DNA from: Medicago truncatula
Lineage: Eukaryota; Streptophyta; Magnoliopsida; Fabales; Fabaceae
Direction: 5' to 3'
NCBI RefSeq assembly: GCF_003473485.1
Contig: NC_053048.1
Span: 38,560,755-38,624,754 of the forward strand
Length of the DNA: 64,000 nt
A program made the position numbers and the translations under genes. Positions within the stretch are counted from its first letter, which is position 1. The number at the start of each line of letters is the position of its first letter. Positions 54,061 to 64,000 of this stretch are shown here, piece by piece. Below the pieces are notes generated by a model, which was not told the DNA's origin, did no database searches, and saw nothing but the letters and a program-made list of their open reading frames with translations.

Positions 54061-55031
54061 AAGGTAAATACCTCTTTTCGTCCTTTTAATATTAGTGAAT
54101 TTCGATTTTAGTTCCTGTAAAAAAAAATTTAGATTCTGTCATTGTAATTTCATATTTTTCCACTTTTGATCTCTCTTTTCACCACGTCAGCAGAATCTGC
54201 ATACATGGCACGTAAAATGAGGGACCAAAAGTGGAGAAATATGAAATTACAGGGATCAAAATTGAGAGGAATCTGAAATTACAGGGACGTAATTTATGCA
54301 TATTCTGCTGATGTGATGAAAGGAGAGACCAAAAGTGGAAGAATATGAAATTACAGGGACAAAATCTAATTATTTTTTTTGGCTTAAATGCTCTTTTGGT
54401 CCCTTAACTATTTAATTAGTATAGCTTTGTTCCCTTAACTAAAAAAAAGATTGTTTGAGGATTTTAAGTTTTTTTTTAGTCTCGTTTTGGTCTCTTCTGT
54501 TAGGTTTCCGTTAGGGTTTTAAAAAAAAGTTAACTCCTTGACATGGGTCACCTTGTCATTGGCTCTGAGTTTTTTTTTTTTTTTTACAAAAAAAAATATT
54601 ATTTTTTTAAAATATATATTATTTTTTTAAAAAAAATCCCAAAGCCAATGACAAAGTGACACGTGTCCCAGAGTTAACACGTGTCACCTTGTCATTGGTT
54701 CTGGAAATTTTTTACAAAAAAATTAAATATATATATTTAAAAAAAATTAAATATTTTTTTTTATAAAAAAAAATCTCAGAGCCAATGACAAGGTGACACG
54801 TGTCCACACTTAACGTTTTTTATTAAAACTAACGGAAACCTAACAGAAGGGACCAAAACGAGACTAAAAAAACACTTAAGTCCTCAAACAATCTTTTTTT
54901 TAGTTAAGGGACCAAAGCGATACCAATTAAATAGTTAAGGGACCAAAAGAGCATTTAAGCCTTTTTTTTTTTACAATGACTAAAACCGAAATTCGTTAAT
55001 ATTACAGGGACGAAAAGAGGTATTAACCCTT
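54061..55031. mobile_element. Outer MITE split by a second element
   Basis: The left end 'ggtaaatacctcttttcg' (54063) is inverted at 55012-55028 ('cgaaaagaggtattaacc'). The second segments 'ttaatattagtgaatttcg' and 'cgaaattcgttaatatta' also pair. Interior 'gaaattacaggga' repeats occur at 54243-54362. The inner element 54381-54961 lies within it. Confidence 0.65.
54381..54961. mobile_element. Inner palindromic MULE-like MITE (581 bp)
   Basis: The left end 'ggcttaaatgctcttttgg' and right end 'ccaaaagagcatttaagcc' are exact inverses, and the pairing extends about 140 bp with few mismatches. Inside it are further alternating inverted copies of 'gtcattggctctgag' and 'gacacgtgtc'. Flanks are T runs, so the duplication cannot be read. 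Confidence 0.75.
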
Positions 55032-55229
55032 AAAAATAAAAATAAAAAGTACACTCCACTCTAGATGTAATCTATTGTTTTATTCAATAGTTCAAATTGC
55101 ACATATTCTATTGTGTTATCGTACATGCTTCTATTTTTTTTTTTCCTTATGTACGACATAACAGTATAATCAAACCCTCCAATATTAAACAAACCAAATA
55201 GCCAACCTCTACCGTAACATAGTACATGA
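55032..55229. other. AT-rich spacer
   Basis: No feature recognised. Confidence 0.3.
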
Positions 55230-56345
55230 TTAGTCCTCCTTGTTTATGCACTAGCCTCATCATAAGTCACCTCCAATAGTTGGTGAGCAAACGATGATGC
55301 TCATTCTTCAACTATACCTGGAAGTTGATAGTAGACATCACATTTAATTATAAGGTGAAATAGGCACTCCATGTCATATAGTATAATCATCATGTCATCA
55401 AATGACATACGAAATGACGACTTCTCTAGAGGCCACCTCATTAGAAATGCTGATAGAATTCTGCTCATTATCCAAACGGTTTTGCTCGTTTTCAAAGTAA
55501 ATGTTCATATTACCCCTGCGTAAGTTAACTCACGCTGGTGTTAAACTCAAAGTGACTTTAAGTCACGTAAGAGTATTTTGACAAAACATACCCAGGAAAA
55601 ACCAATTCTCCTCCAAATTGCAAATTGATGTAATTGCTTAATGTATTGAATGAATATAGGTTGCAAATCGATGCTTGAATGTAAATCAATTCTCCCCCAA
55701 AACATACGCAGGTTGCATTTCTCAATAGTAGTAGGCTCTTGAATTTATTGCTTGTACTGCTCCAACAATTGCTTGTAGTAACCAGTACCATGCTTTGATA
55801 TAATCTGGGATGCTTGACATGCTAATGCCTTCGACGCAATTATTACATGGAATTAATAATTAAACTAATTGATGATCAATGTTGTTACATGGGATTAATG
55901 GATGGAAAATCAAAACCCTGCATATTCGGCAATTTTTTGAAGGATTGTGAGATCAAATTAAACGAGAGAGTACCCTGATGATTGATTGATGGAAGTGGGT
56001 TACTAGTTGTTGTTGTGAAGTGAATCGACCGAAAATTGTAATTTGGGAGAGAATTGATTTACATGAGTTAACTCACGTGAATTATAACACTAGCGTGAGT
56101 TAACTCACGCAGGTATTTTGGTCATTTATTTTAAAAATGAGCGGAACTATTTGGATAATGAGCAGAATTCATACAGATAATAGGTTGGTATCAACCATCT
56201 TCATATAAGTCTTTTGAAGTGCCCTAAGTCTAGAACCTTCTAACCAACCTTGTATCATAAGGGAGAGTTCTGGAGCAATCCAGCTCTCCAACTTTTATCT
56301 TGTGGGATGCTACTACTTTTAACTCCTTTTTTACACCATGCTCCT
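55230..56345 (-). pseudogene. Broken plant mobile domain gene copy, split by a TIR element
   Basis: The parts 55230-55455 and 56171-56345 are diverged matches to exon 3 of the intact gene at 57252-59760, in the same order and strand. Translation of the first part gives ILSAFLMRWPLEKSSFRMSF and ILYDMECLFHL, against LLSAFVERWHPETSSFHMPF and LYDVACLLHL in the intact copy. Stops and a missing rest of the gene make it non-functional. A 715-bp element (55456-56170) sits in the middle. Confidence 0.75.
55456..56170. mobile_element. 715-bp TIR element inserted in the PMD pseudogene
   Basis: The ends are gaattctgctcattatccaa and its exact inverse ttggataatgagcagaattc, with about 100 bp of imperfect inverted repeat. 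The flanks atgctgata (55447-55455) and atacagata (56171-56179) are a 9-bp duplication. The intact paralogue has the single, empty site atgcagata (58536-58544), which differs from each flank by one base. Sub-terminal palindromes 'gcgtgagttaactcacgc' and variants are present. No transposase. Confidence 0.8.
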
Positions 56346-56370
56346 TCATAAATTTAAAATATATTATAAG

Positions 56371-56560
56371 CTAAAATATGTTTTTGGTCCCTGCAAATAT
56401 TGTGAGTTTGGATTTTGGTCCCTAGTAAAAAAAAAATTGAAATCCATCCCTGCAAATTTTTTTTTTTTTTTAAATAGTCTCTGGACCCACTTTTTAGCTC
56501 ATTTTTGCTTAGGTGTCACTTGTTGACTGTACCGACTTGAACACGTGGCGTTTAACACAA
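56371..56560 (+). mobile_element. Single terminus of the MULE family of 49895-51112
   Basis: 'ctaaaatatgtttttggtc', 'cctgcaaatattgtg', 'agtctctggacccac' and 'acttgttgactgtacc' follow the order of the 49895 left arm. No matching right arm follows, so it is a truncated copy. Confidence 0.65.
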
Positions 56561-56663
56561 AGTTGCAATTAGAGTTGGTTGCAATTAAAACTAAAAAGTG
56601 GATAATCACACCTTGAAGTGTGGATTGCTAAAAGACACCTTCAAAAAGTGTCTTCTAGCAAAA

Positions 56664-56665
<2 letters not shown>

Positions 56666-56700
<35 letters not shown>
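56666..56700. repeat. (AT)n microsatellite
   Basis: About 17 uninterrupted AT repeats. Confidence 0.9.
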
Positions 56701-56703
<3 letters not shown>

Positions 56704-57251
56704 AAAGCCGGTGGAAACGGTATGTGAAGAGAACAAGATGTAAAAAAAAGATGCACAACACTTAATAGGAGGAAGATGTCGCACATGGAAATAAAGGGGA
56801 TACAAGGAAGAGACATAAATGATTGAGAATACAGGAACAATACCAACGATGTCGGAATTATTTCGGTTTAACTTATTTTTTGTTTTTAGTCTCTTTACTA
56901 TGAGTAGCTAAATTTCCCATTGTTAGGAATGAGTTGAATTTGATTGAAAAATCTATGTATTGATTTGATATAAACGATCTGAATGAATTCAAGCATGCTA
57001 TTTATTTAATTTAATATTTGATCTTAAAATTAATTTGTTGGATGTTATGTTTTGAATATGTGTTATGGATACTATTTTTTATTTTATTATATACAACAAC
57101 AACAATAATAATCACATAAGTCAATAATACAAAATACAAGACCTACTAAGATAATAACCAAATGTAAATAATACAAAATAGAACACCATAATTGTCACAA
57201 TAACCACATCTAGAGAATACCAAAAATACAAAACCAACTAAAATAATTAAT
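56701..57251. other. Spacer and 3' flank of the PMD gene
   Basis: No gene recognised. It would hold the 3' UTR of the minus-strand PMD gene. Confidence 0.4.
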
Positions 57252-59760
57252 TTAAAGTCCGTCACGAGCATAGTCTAATGCTCGGAAGAAACGCTTAAAC
57301 ACAGGATCCTCTGGCACAGCCCCCCAATCTCTTGCGCAACCCTCTAACTCTCTAACAATCACGGCCAATGTCGAATTAGAAGGTCTTTCATCACTAAGGA
57401 CTCTATGTATTGGAACATCAACTAGAACATGTTGAACCTCAGTAGGCCGTATTAAATGAGGATGTGATACTTTGTAGTACCACTCCATGTATGTATCCGT
57501 GACCTCAAATGGATATGAAGTCAGATGTGCATCTCCAATGATCTGATTTGCACTGGAATGGCAATCATTCCACTCAACATCTACATTAAACGTATTAAAA
57601 TTTGGAGGTGGTCGTGGTATATATTGTATGTATCCAAACTGTCGAAGGCACCTCTCGGGCAAGTAAGGAACTACATTGCTGCACCAACGAATATAACCAC
57701 TGGATAGACATATATCATCAAAAGGAATTACTTGGCGATGACTATCAAATGGACACCATATGACATCATTAGGTGTCAGGTCGTCTATCATCCTTCGTAT
57801 TTGATCAACCTTGAGATTGCCGCGTGGATACTTCCACCGCATAGCTCGAGCAACACCCATTCCTGGCTCATCACATGCAACCCGGTTCTCTACTCGATTA
57901 CCAAGAGTGGGAAAATATTCATAAATCCAACACTGTTACATAATTAGGAAAGTAATTAAAAATAATAATAAATCTAAATAATAATATTAATATCAATAAT
58001 TGCAAATCTTAAAAAATAAATACCTGTAAAAGTGTCGCATATCCTCCCAGTTGCTTACATGACATCATTGAGCCATTTCCCAAATGCTCGTATAATGTAA
58101 CTACTAAAGAAGCTGCGCCCCAACAATATCTACCACAATTTGACAAATCCTCAAACAATGATAGATATTTTGCGTCTACAAGAGTGATACTCTTGTTTGA
58201 AAAAATAGTACAGCCAACCAGCAACAACATGTACGCCCTAGAAGCATATTCAAACATGTCAGTCTTACAATGCCTAACAAACAAATCATACAACCACTCT
58301 TGACGGTAACAACCACGCCTAGTCCTCCTTGTCTCTGCCCTAGCCTCATCACAAGTAACCCCTAATAACAGATGAGCAAGTGAGGTTGCTCTTTCTTTAG
58401 TTATACCTAGAGGCTGATCGTAGAAATCACCTCTAATAGGAAGGTGAAGTAGGCACGCCACATCATATAGTGTAATCGTCATTTCACCAAATGGCATGTG
58501 AAATGACGACGTCTCTGGATGCCACCTCTCCACAAATGCAGATAACAGATTGGCATCAACCATCTTTAAACTGGTCCTTTGAAGTGCACTAAGTCCAGAC
58601 CCGTCCAACCAACCTTGTATCAGAGGGGGGAGCTGTGGAGGAACCCGACTCTCCAACTTTTTCCCATGGGATACTACTCTTAACTCCTTTTTGACACCGC
58701 GCTCCTGCAATAATTTAAAACATTATTATATAACTAAATAAAGCATTATTATATAAATAAAACATTACTATATAAATAAAAGTCAAAATAATTAAAACTA
58801 ATTCTTATATAACTAAACAAAGAAATCAAATAAAACATTATTATATAAAAGATAGACATTATTATATAAATAAAACAATACAAAATTAATAATAACTAAA
58901 CATTTTAATATAAGTAAAACATTATTATTTAAATTAAACAATTAAAATAAATAAAACTAATAAAAGCTTCTTATATAATTAAATAAAACTATCAAATAAA
59001 TAATTAAAATAATTATTTACCTGACCAAACCATAACTTATGGGCAATATGGTCATGATACCGCGTGAGAAGAGTCAAATCATAAGGTCCTCCATCATAAT
59101 ATCGTGCAACCTCCTCCTCCTGCTCCTCTGTGGTATGTACGAGTTGCTCCTTCGACTGCTGTATAAGTTGTTCCTCCTCTGCTTGATGTACGAGTTGTTG
59201 ATCACGTCCTACACGAGAAACCGTACCATCTTCTAATCTACATTGTGGCCCCACTGAAAAAATCAAATATAATTAGTTTTTTTTGTGTAATCAAATATAT
59301 TTAGTGATTTTTCTATTTTTTATAACATAAGAAAATGATAAAGAAGGACTTTTTAAATCATTTTTCTTATAACCCCTTGGTATTTGAACAATAGCATGAT
59401 TATGAAAAATATCTAACAATTTGAAGGAAACAAAAACCATGTTATTGGTTTAAAACTTTGGGACTCATCATTTGACATAATTAAATTGTAATTGTACTTG
59501 CTGCACAAATCGAAATATTTGGACGCCATCAAAATCATAATTAAAAGTGAATATAGGTTTTTCTAACCTTGATCTACATGTGCTTTTGACTTGAATTGTT
59601 TTGCAATTTCTTCAGGCGATGAAAATAATCTCTTCCCCTCATTATTTTCCTTTCTTTGAATGTTTCTTGTATCAACCATCGGCATTTTCCCCTTTCTCTT
59701 TCTTACTGCAAAATTAACAAAACTTCTAACGTCATCAGACTCTGTTTCAGAATCAGACAT
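57252..59760 (-). CDS. Plant mobile domain (MAIN-like) protein, 4 exons, 595 aa
   Basis: Exons, in transcript order: 59568-59760, 59021-59253, 58024-58704, 57252-57932. They total 1788 nt in one frame, ending TAA. The family (PMD, 'aminotransferase-like'; MAIN, MAIL1, PP7-long) is nuclear and tied to gene and transposon silencing and meristem maintenance; many members derive from or travel with transposons. The N-terminus is acidic (SDSETESDD), then Lys/Arg-rich, then Gln/Glu-rich (EEEQLIQQSKEQ). The PMD core spans about 155-500, with PLIQGWLDGSGL, LLSAFVERWHPETSSFHMPF, TLYDVACLLHLPI and YMLLLVGCTIF in order. Then come GGYATLLQ and CWIYEYFP, split by the exon 3/4 junction, and WCPFDSHRQVIP. 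No phosphatase domain is present. The frame is uninterrupted, so it may be functional; it could also be element-borne. A Stowaway MITE lies 94 bp upstream. Confidence 0.85.
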
Positions 59761-59853
59761 CAAGATATGGTTGTAGCTCAAAGGAGAACTACGTTGATAT
59801 ATTTTGAACTTGTTAAAATGTTGAGTTTCAATGAAGAAGTGTGTTAGATCATA

Positions 59854-60035
59854 CTCCCTCCGTCTTTAAATATAATCAAAATTGATTTTTTAAGTTCATT
59901 TATTTAATGATGTATGTGGTTCATATATGGACCACATACATTATTAAATGAATGTGGTTCATATGTGGACCACATACATTATTAAATAAATGAACCTAAA
60001 AAGTCAATTTTGCTTATATTTATAAACTGATGGAG
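59854..60035. mobile_element. Stowaway MITE (182 bp) upstream of the PMD gene
   Basis: The left end 'ctccctccgtctttaaata' is inverted at the right end as 'tatttataaactgatggag'; TA on both sides (59852-59853, 60036-60037). The interior contains two direct copies of an inner palindrome 'gtggttcatatatggacc / acatacattattaaat'. It sits 94 bp from the PMD ATG, so it may be part of the promoter. Confidence 0.8.
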
Positions 60036-60333
60036 TATAAAAAAGAACAGAGGGATGATTAAATATTTTTAAATATTAAATAGCATTTAACGAGTTTAAG
60101 AAAGCAATGCAAAGAAACGTTAATAAGTAAAAAAAATAATGAATAAATATTAATTTTAAATTTATATTATTTTTTTTTTGTAAATTTAATATATTTTTTG
60201 GTCAAACAATTTATTGTAGATTGAATATATATTTTTGGTCAAAAAATTCTATTTTATTATTAATTTTTTTTGGTCAAAACGGTTTATTTTCTTAGCAAAT
60301 AAGAAATGAGTAATTCACCAGAAAAAAAAATAT

Positions 60334-60585
60334 GGGTTAATTAAGTTTTTAGTCCTATAAATATTCACAATTTTGTTTTTAGTCCTTACAAAATAAAATC
60401 ACACTTTTTAGTCCTTGTGACATTTTCCTTAAGCATTTTAGGGACCAAAAATGTTGATGGAAATTTTTGACAGGGACTAAAAATGTTGATAGAAAATTTT
60501 ATAGGGACTAAAAAATGTGATTTTATTTTGTAAGGACTAAAACAAAATTTTGAATATTTACATGGACCATTTATTTAATTAACCC
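60334..60585. mobile_element. Palindromic MITE (252 bp)
   Basis: The left end 'gggttaattaagtttttag' and right end 'atttatttaattaaccc' are inverted. Inner 'agtccttacaaaataaaat' pairs with 'attttattttgtaaggact'. Flanks aaaaaatat and aaaaaaaat may be a decayed 9-bp duplication. Confidence 0.65.
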
Positions 60586-60745
60586 AAAAAAAATGAATGT
60601 TGATAATGCTTATCATTTATAAGTACAACTCAAATTTAAGATATTTATAGGGACTAAAAATCATATCTAATAACTTCATAAAAAATAAATCGTACTTCAA
60701 AATAATTTAATATAAAATATAGAAATAAAATATAATTATTTTTTA
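60586..60745. other. AT-rich spacer
   Basis: No feature recognised. Confidence 0.3.
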
Positions 60746-60749
60746 TACT

Positions 60750-61305
60750 TCCTCCATCCCAAATTATATGTTGTTCTAGTCAATATTAATCTATAATTTA
60801 ATCATTTTTTATGTTAGTGTACATTACCAATAAATCATTAATGATTCTTTTTATATTACCATTTATTACTCTTTCATTTTATAATTCTTTATGTTTTCTT
60901 TCTTTCTCTTAGTAAACTCCTTCCGTTTTTTATCTTTTGATGTTTTAACTCTTGACACAAATCTTAAGGAGTAATTAAAGAATATAAACATTTGTATGTT
61001 TTTGATTAAAATATCCTTATTTATGATTAAATTTACATGTGATAAGTCAAAGGTCACAACTCATTTAATACTTTTATGATGTGTTTTTCAACGAGGGTAA
61101 ATTTGGGAAAAAAAATTAAATATACTAAAACATCAAATATTTTAAAATATAGTTGAAGTTGTAAAACATCAAAAGAAAAAAAATGGAGGGAGTATAATTT
61201 TATGAACTAACTCATAATTTCTCTTTTCTATTCAAAATTAACTACATTTATTAATTTATGTGAAATTGCTAACGTCATATATAATTTAGGATGGAATGAA
61301 TATTA
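60750..61305. mobile_element. Stowaway-like MITE with a second one nested inside
   Basis: The outer left end 'cttcctccatcccaaattat' pairs with outer right end 'ataatttaggatggaatga'. The inner element is about 60916-61193: left 'ctccttccgttttttatct', right 'aaaaaaaatggagggag', each followed or preceded by TA. Inner arms share 'ttttgatgttttaa' in inverted form. Confidence 0.6.
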
Positions 61306-61735
61306 ATTAACTTCTAAAATATATTTACAAATATTTGTTATGAGACGTGATGTATTTAATCCTTTTAAATTAATTTTGTGAGTAGTAATTCATCAAAGGT
61401 TTATGGTATAATCGACACATATTTGACTCACCTTCAAAGGAGTGTGTTCAAATTGAAGTGTTGGTACAAGAATTTAGTTGGTAGGGGTACTATGTAAGTG
61501 TCTGTGTTAAGTGCTGTGATATGTCACAAGTTCTCTAAATTTTCTTTTCTTAAAATGCTATAAATATAAAATTTCACTTTAAAAATATATATATATATAT
61601 ATATATCAAGTCAAAACAATTGTCATAAAATTTTCTAATGCACTAAATACAATTCATACAGAATAATCATAAAGTAGAAGTGGTAACTATGGCATATATT
61701 GAAAAAAAAAAATATTGTAACAAATTACATTCATA
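61306..61735. other. AT-rich spacer with (AT)n
   Basis: A short (AT)n run at about 61587-61606; no gene recognised. Confidence 0.35.
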
Positions 61736-61744
61736 TATATATAT

Positions 61745-62632
61745 GGATTTGCTATAATAGACCCATTTCATTTTACGAAGGTCTATTTTAACAACCATCA
61801 CCTTTATATTTGGACTAAAAGACTCATCTCCTTACTTTTTGAAACAATCAAAATGAAGGAACATAAATGATTTAGAAGTCAATGAGTTGGATCCAAATTT
61901 AATTTATAATAGAACACTATGACATAATTTGATTCATGTAACCGGCCTTAGTTAATGAGATAAAATTTGGTGGTCGATGTAAATGTAATTTTATAGTTAA
62001 AAAGTTAGTGTTTTTTTTTTCTTTCTCTTTTCATCTTTTGTTGTTGTCTCTTCCACTGTACCACACTTTCTTTCTCTTTATTCTTTTATTATTGCCCTCT
62101 CATCCCTTCTCTCTCTCCACGTTGCTTCAGATTATATTTTTCTTACTTGCCTAGAATTTTCTAATCTTCTAATCTTGGAATAACATGCAGCTTTCATAGT
62201 AAAAAGAAAAGAAACAAAATCAATTGGTTTTTATGTTGTTTGCTACCTGCACGGTTTCTCTATCTCTTGGTCTGGAATGAATTTGTAATTGTACTGGATT
62301 TTCATATGGATGTCTATGATTTTCATTGGTAAAGATGAACACCCATTGTACCATTTACCTCAATAGTTCTTGTTTATCCAAAGACTTCATGCATATATTC
62401 TTGTTTTATGTTTTGGTTAACCAGAACAAACAAATGTGGAGAGAGGAAAGAGAGTGCGGGAGCGGGAGAGTGGAAGAGAAAAAAAGTTAGAAAAAAACTT
62501 TAAATTACATGTATGTCCCTTAGTTTTGATTTTTAAAGAAAGATAATAGATGGTTTTTTAGTCCAAATAAAAAGGTATGGTTCGTTAAAGTAGACTTTTA
62601 TAAAATGAAATGGGTCTATTGTAACAAAACTC
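61745..62632. mobile_element. Mutator-like non-autonomous element (888 bp)
   Basis: Inverted ends of about 80 bp: left ggatttgctataatagacc, right in inverse gagttttgttacaatagacc, continuing with 'catttcattttacgaaggtc' and 'tttggactaaaa'. The 9-mer 'tatatatat' lies on both sides (61736-61744, 62633-62641), though it is low-complexity. The interior includes CT-rich and GA-rich strings (62030-62120, 62440-62480) and no transposase. Confidence 0.7.
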
Positions 62633-62643
62633 TATATATATCT

Positions 62644-62690
62644 AACTTATTGTTCCATAGTTGTTCAAAAAAAAAAACTTATTGTTCCAT
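62644..62690 (+). mobile_element. Poly-A micro-insertion, 15-bp direct repeats
   Basis: 'aacttattgttccat' at 62644-62658 is repeated perfectly at 62676-62690, flanking 'agttgttc' plus nine A. Confidence 0.6.
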
Positions 62691-63064
62691 GGCACCCTTT
62701 CCTAGTAAATATACAATATCTAATTAACTTTTTATATAAATACCTCAACATTTTAGGAGTTGTAGTTCATTTATAAAATGTATTTTTCACTTGTGGAAAG
62801 TATGTAATCACAAATATTTAATAATTAAATTTACTTATTTGTATTTTACCTAAAAACTATAATTTTTTTGACATGCTACATATACTTTTTAAATAAAAAA
62901 TTTACTCAATTATCTAAAGTCGTCTTTTTAAATGTCGATATCACTCTATCTATCTATATTTATATATCTTTGTAAACTGATTTTGAGTCACTCTTAATTT
63001 TAAGATTGTGTTTCTGAGTCACTTCTAGAAAATCGTCTCATATCTCTTATAACTTTTCATACTT
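62691..63064. other. AT-rich spacer
   Basis: No gene or element recognised. Confidence 0.3.
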
Positions 63065-63073
63065 TTTTATATT

Positions 63074-63249
63074 GGGTCTTGCTAACCAGTGCCCTAAGGG
63101 CAATGGTTAAAGATTCTAATAATGAAAACTTTGTCTTGGAAATACAAGTCTTTACTTTCTTCTTATCAATAATTACACCATTTTTCGATGCAAACTTACT
63201 CATTTTAGTACTTTAACCAATGGCTCAATGGCAATGGTTAGCATTATCC
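63074..63249. mobile_element. 176-bp MITE, sibling of 53537-53713
   Basis: The left end 'gggtcttgctaaccagtgc' and right end 'ggcaatggttagcattatcc' are inverted. A perfect 9-bp duplication 'ttttatatt' flanks it (63065-63073, 63250-63258). Confidence 0.8.
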
Positions 63250-63474
63250 TTTTATATTATCTATCTTAATTATATCAAGGAAGAAAGTTATGTCATGAAG
63301 CCCTAAACAAATTGTACAATTTTACATTGTTTTGTTTATTGGCGCAAAAACCCTAACATCTCAAAATGACAAATGACAATCATACCCTTTTTTGTCCTTT
63401 AGAAGAAGAAGAAAAAAAAAGACCCTACCATTTGTACCATTGGGCGCCTAAAATGCATTCAAAGTGTTAAGAGT

Positions 63475-64000
63475 AATGCATGCAACAAGCCAAATATCAG
63501 GAGGAATACATGCAACAAGTCAAGTGTTACTCATGCAATAAACCAAGTGTCACAACCCATGAGAAATATATGCAACAAGCCAAGTGTCAAGAAGGATACA
63601 TGTAGCAACCCAAGTGTTACATATGCAATGAACCAAGAGTTATTGCTCGTGAAGAATACATACAACAAGCCAAATGTTAAGAGGAATCCATGCAACAAGT
63701 CAAGTGTTACCCATGCAATAAATCAAGTGTCATGACTCATAAGGAATACATGCAACAAGCCAAATGTCAAATGAAATACATACAACAAGTCAAGTGTTGC
63801 CCATGAAATGAACAAAGTGTCATGACTAATAAGAAATACATGCAACAAGCCAAGTGTCGAGAAGAATACGTGCAGAAACCAAGTGTTATCCATACAATAA
63901 CCCAAATATCATGAGGAATGTATGCAACAACCTAATTGTTATTCATGTAGTAAATCAAGTGTCAAGAGGATTACATGCAACAAACCAAATGTTATTCATG
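63475..64000. repeat. Minisatellite: 30-bp units in a 90-bp higher-order repeat, runs off the window
   Basis: Three unit types alternate in register. Type A 'tgcaacaagccaagtgtcaa' begins at 63481, 63571, 63661, 63751 and 63841. Type B 'tgcaacaagtcaagtgttac' begins at 63511, 63601, 63691 and 63781. Type C 'aaccaagtgtcatgactcat' begins at 63541, 63631, 63721 and 63811. The spacing is exactly 30 bp within and 90 bp between types until about 63870, where a 1-bp slip appears. Open frames through the array exist because 30 is a multiple of 3; I do not regard them as genes. Confidence 0.85.

Noticed and set aside
63547-63905. Open frames on both strands across the satellite
   Set aside because: They follow from the 30-bp period and start at non-conserved positions; no other sign of coding.
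63475-64000. Regular repeats with a CRISPR-like rhythm
   Set aside because: There are no unique spacers; the intervals are themselves diverged repeats in a 90-bp order, and the genome is plant nuclear.

Overview
The window is plant nuclear DNA: AT-rich, with intron-containing genes, GT-AG introns and dense transposon debris. Gene content (nuclear-encoded plastid ClpP3, plant mobile domain protein, plant-type RING-CH ligase) and the style of the repeats suggest a papilionoid legume, most like Medicago or Trifolium. The species call is inference; no database was searched.

Layout. 0-10 kb is gene-free: decayed dispersed repeats, a 5'-truncated LINE (3745-5540), a Stowaway MITE and SINEs. 10.8-15.9 kb (+) is a seven-exon AR401/METTL10-like methyltransferase. 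16-20.8 kb is repeats, including a hAT-type element (16399-17612). 20.9-21.4 kb (-) is a two-exon small membrane protein of unknown function. 22-29.7 kb is retroelement territory: a TRIM-like element, a copia gag relic split by a solo LTR (25118-25355), and a 1.78-kb solo LTR (26960-28738). 30.0-32.8 kb (+) is translation factor eIF5, with an upstream ORF in its leader. 33.9-35.7 kb (-) is a six-exon RING-CH membrane E3 ligase. 36.4 kb is a tRNA-Gln(UUG) that looks retroposed. 37.0-39.5 kb (-) is a two-exon, probably plastid-targeted protein with a CHORD-like Cys/His pattern. 40.2-45.8 kb (+) is CLPP3 in five exons. 46-57 kb is a nest of DNA transposons and MITEs, including a hAT element carrying an intron-containing fragment of a cellular gene. 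57.3-59.8 kb (-) is an intact four-exon plant mobile domain gene; a broken copy lies at 55.2-56.3 kb. 60-63.3 kb is MITEs, and 63.48-64.0 kb is a satellite with a 30-bp unit in a 90-bp higher-order period.

The genes are independent housekeeping or regulatory loci rather than a pathway. From memory, the AR401 and CLPP3 homologues are immediate neighbours in Arabidopsis (At1g66680/At1g66670), so the 24 kb between them here may be later growth or rearrangement. The most unusual signal is a series of very short insertions (13-23 bp: a few bases plus a poly-A run) flanked by 13-16-bp direct repeats. They read as retroposition events truncated almost to the tail. All splice sites were assigned by hand from frame continuity and GT/AG signals.
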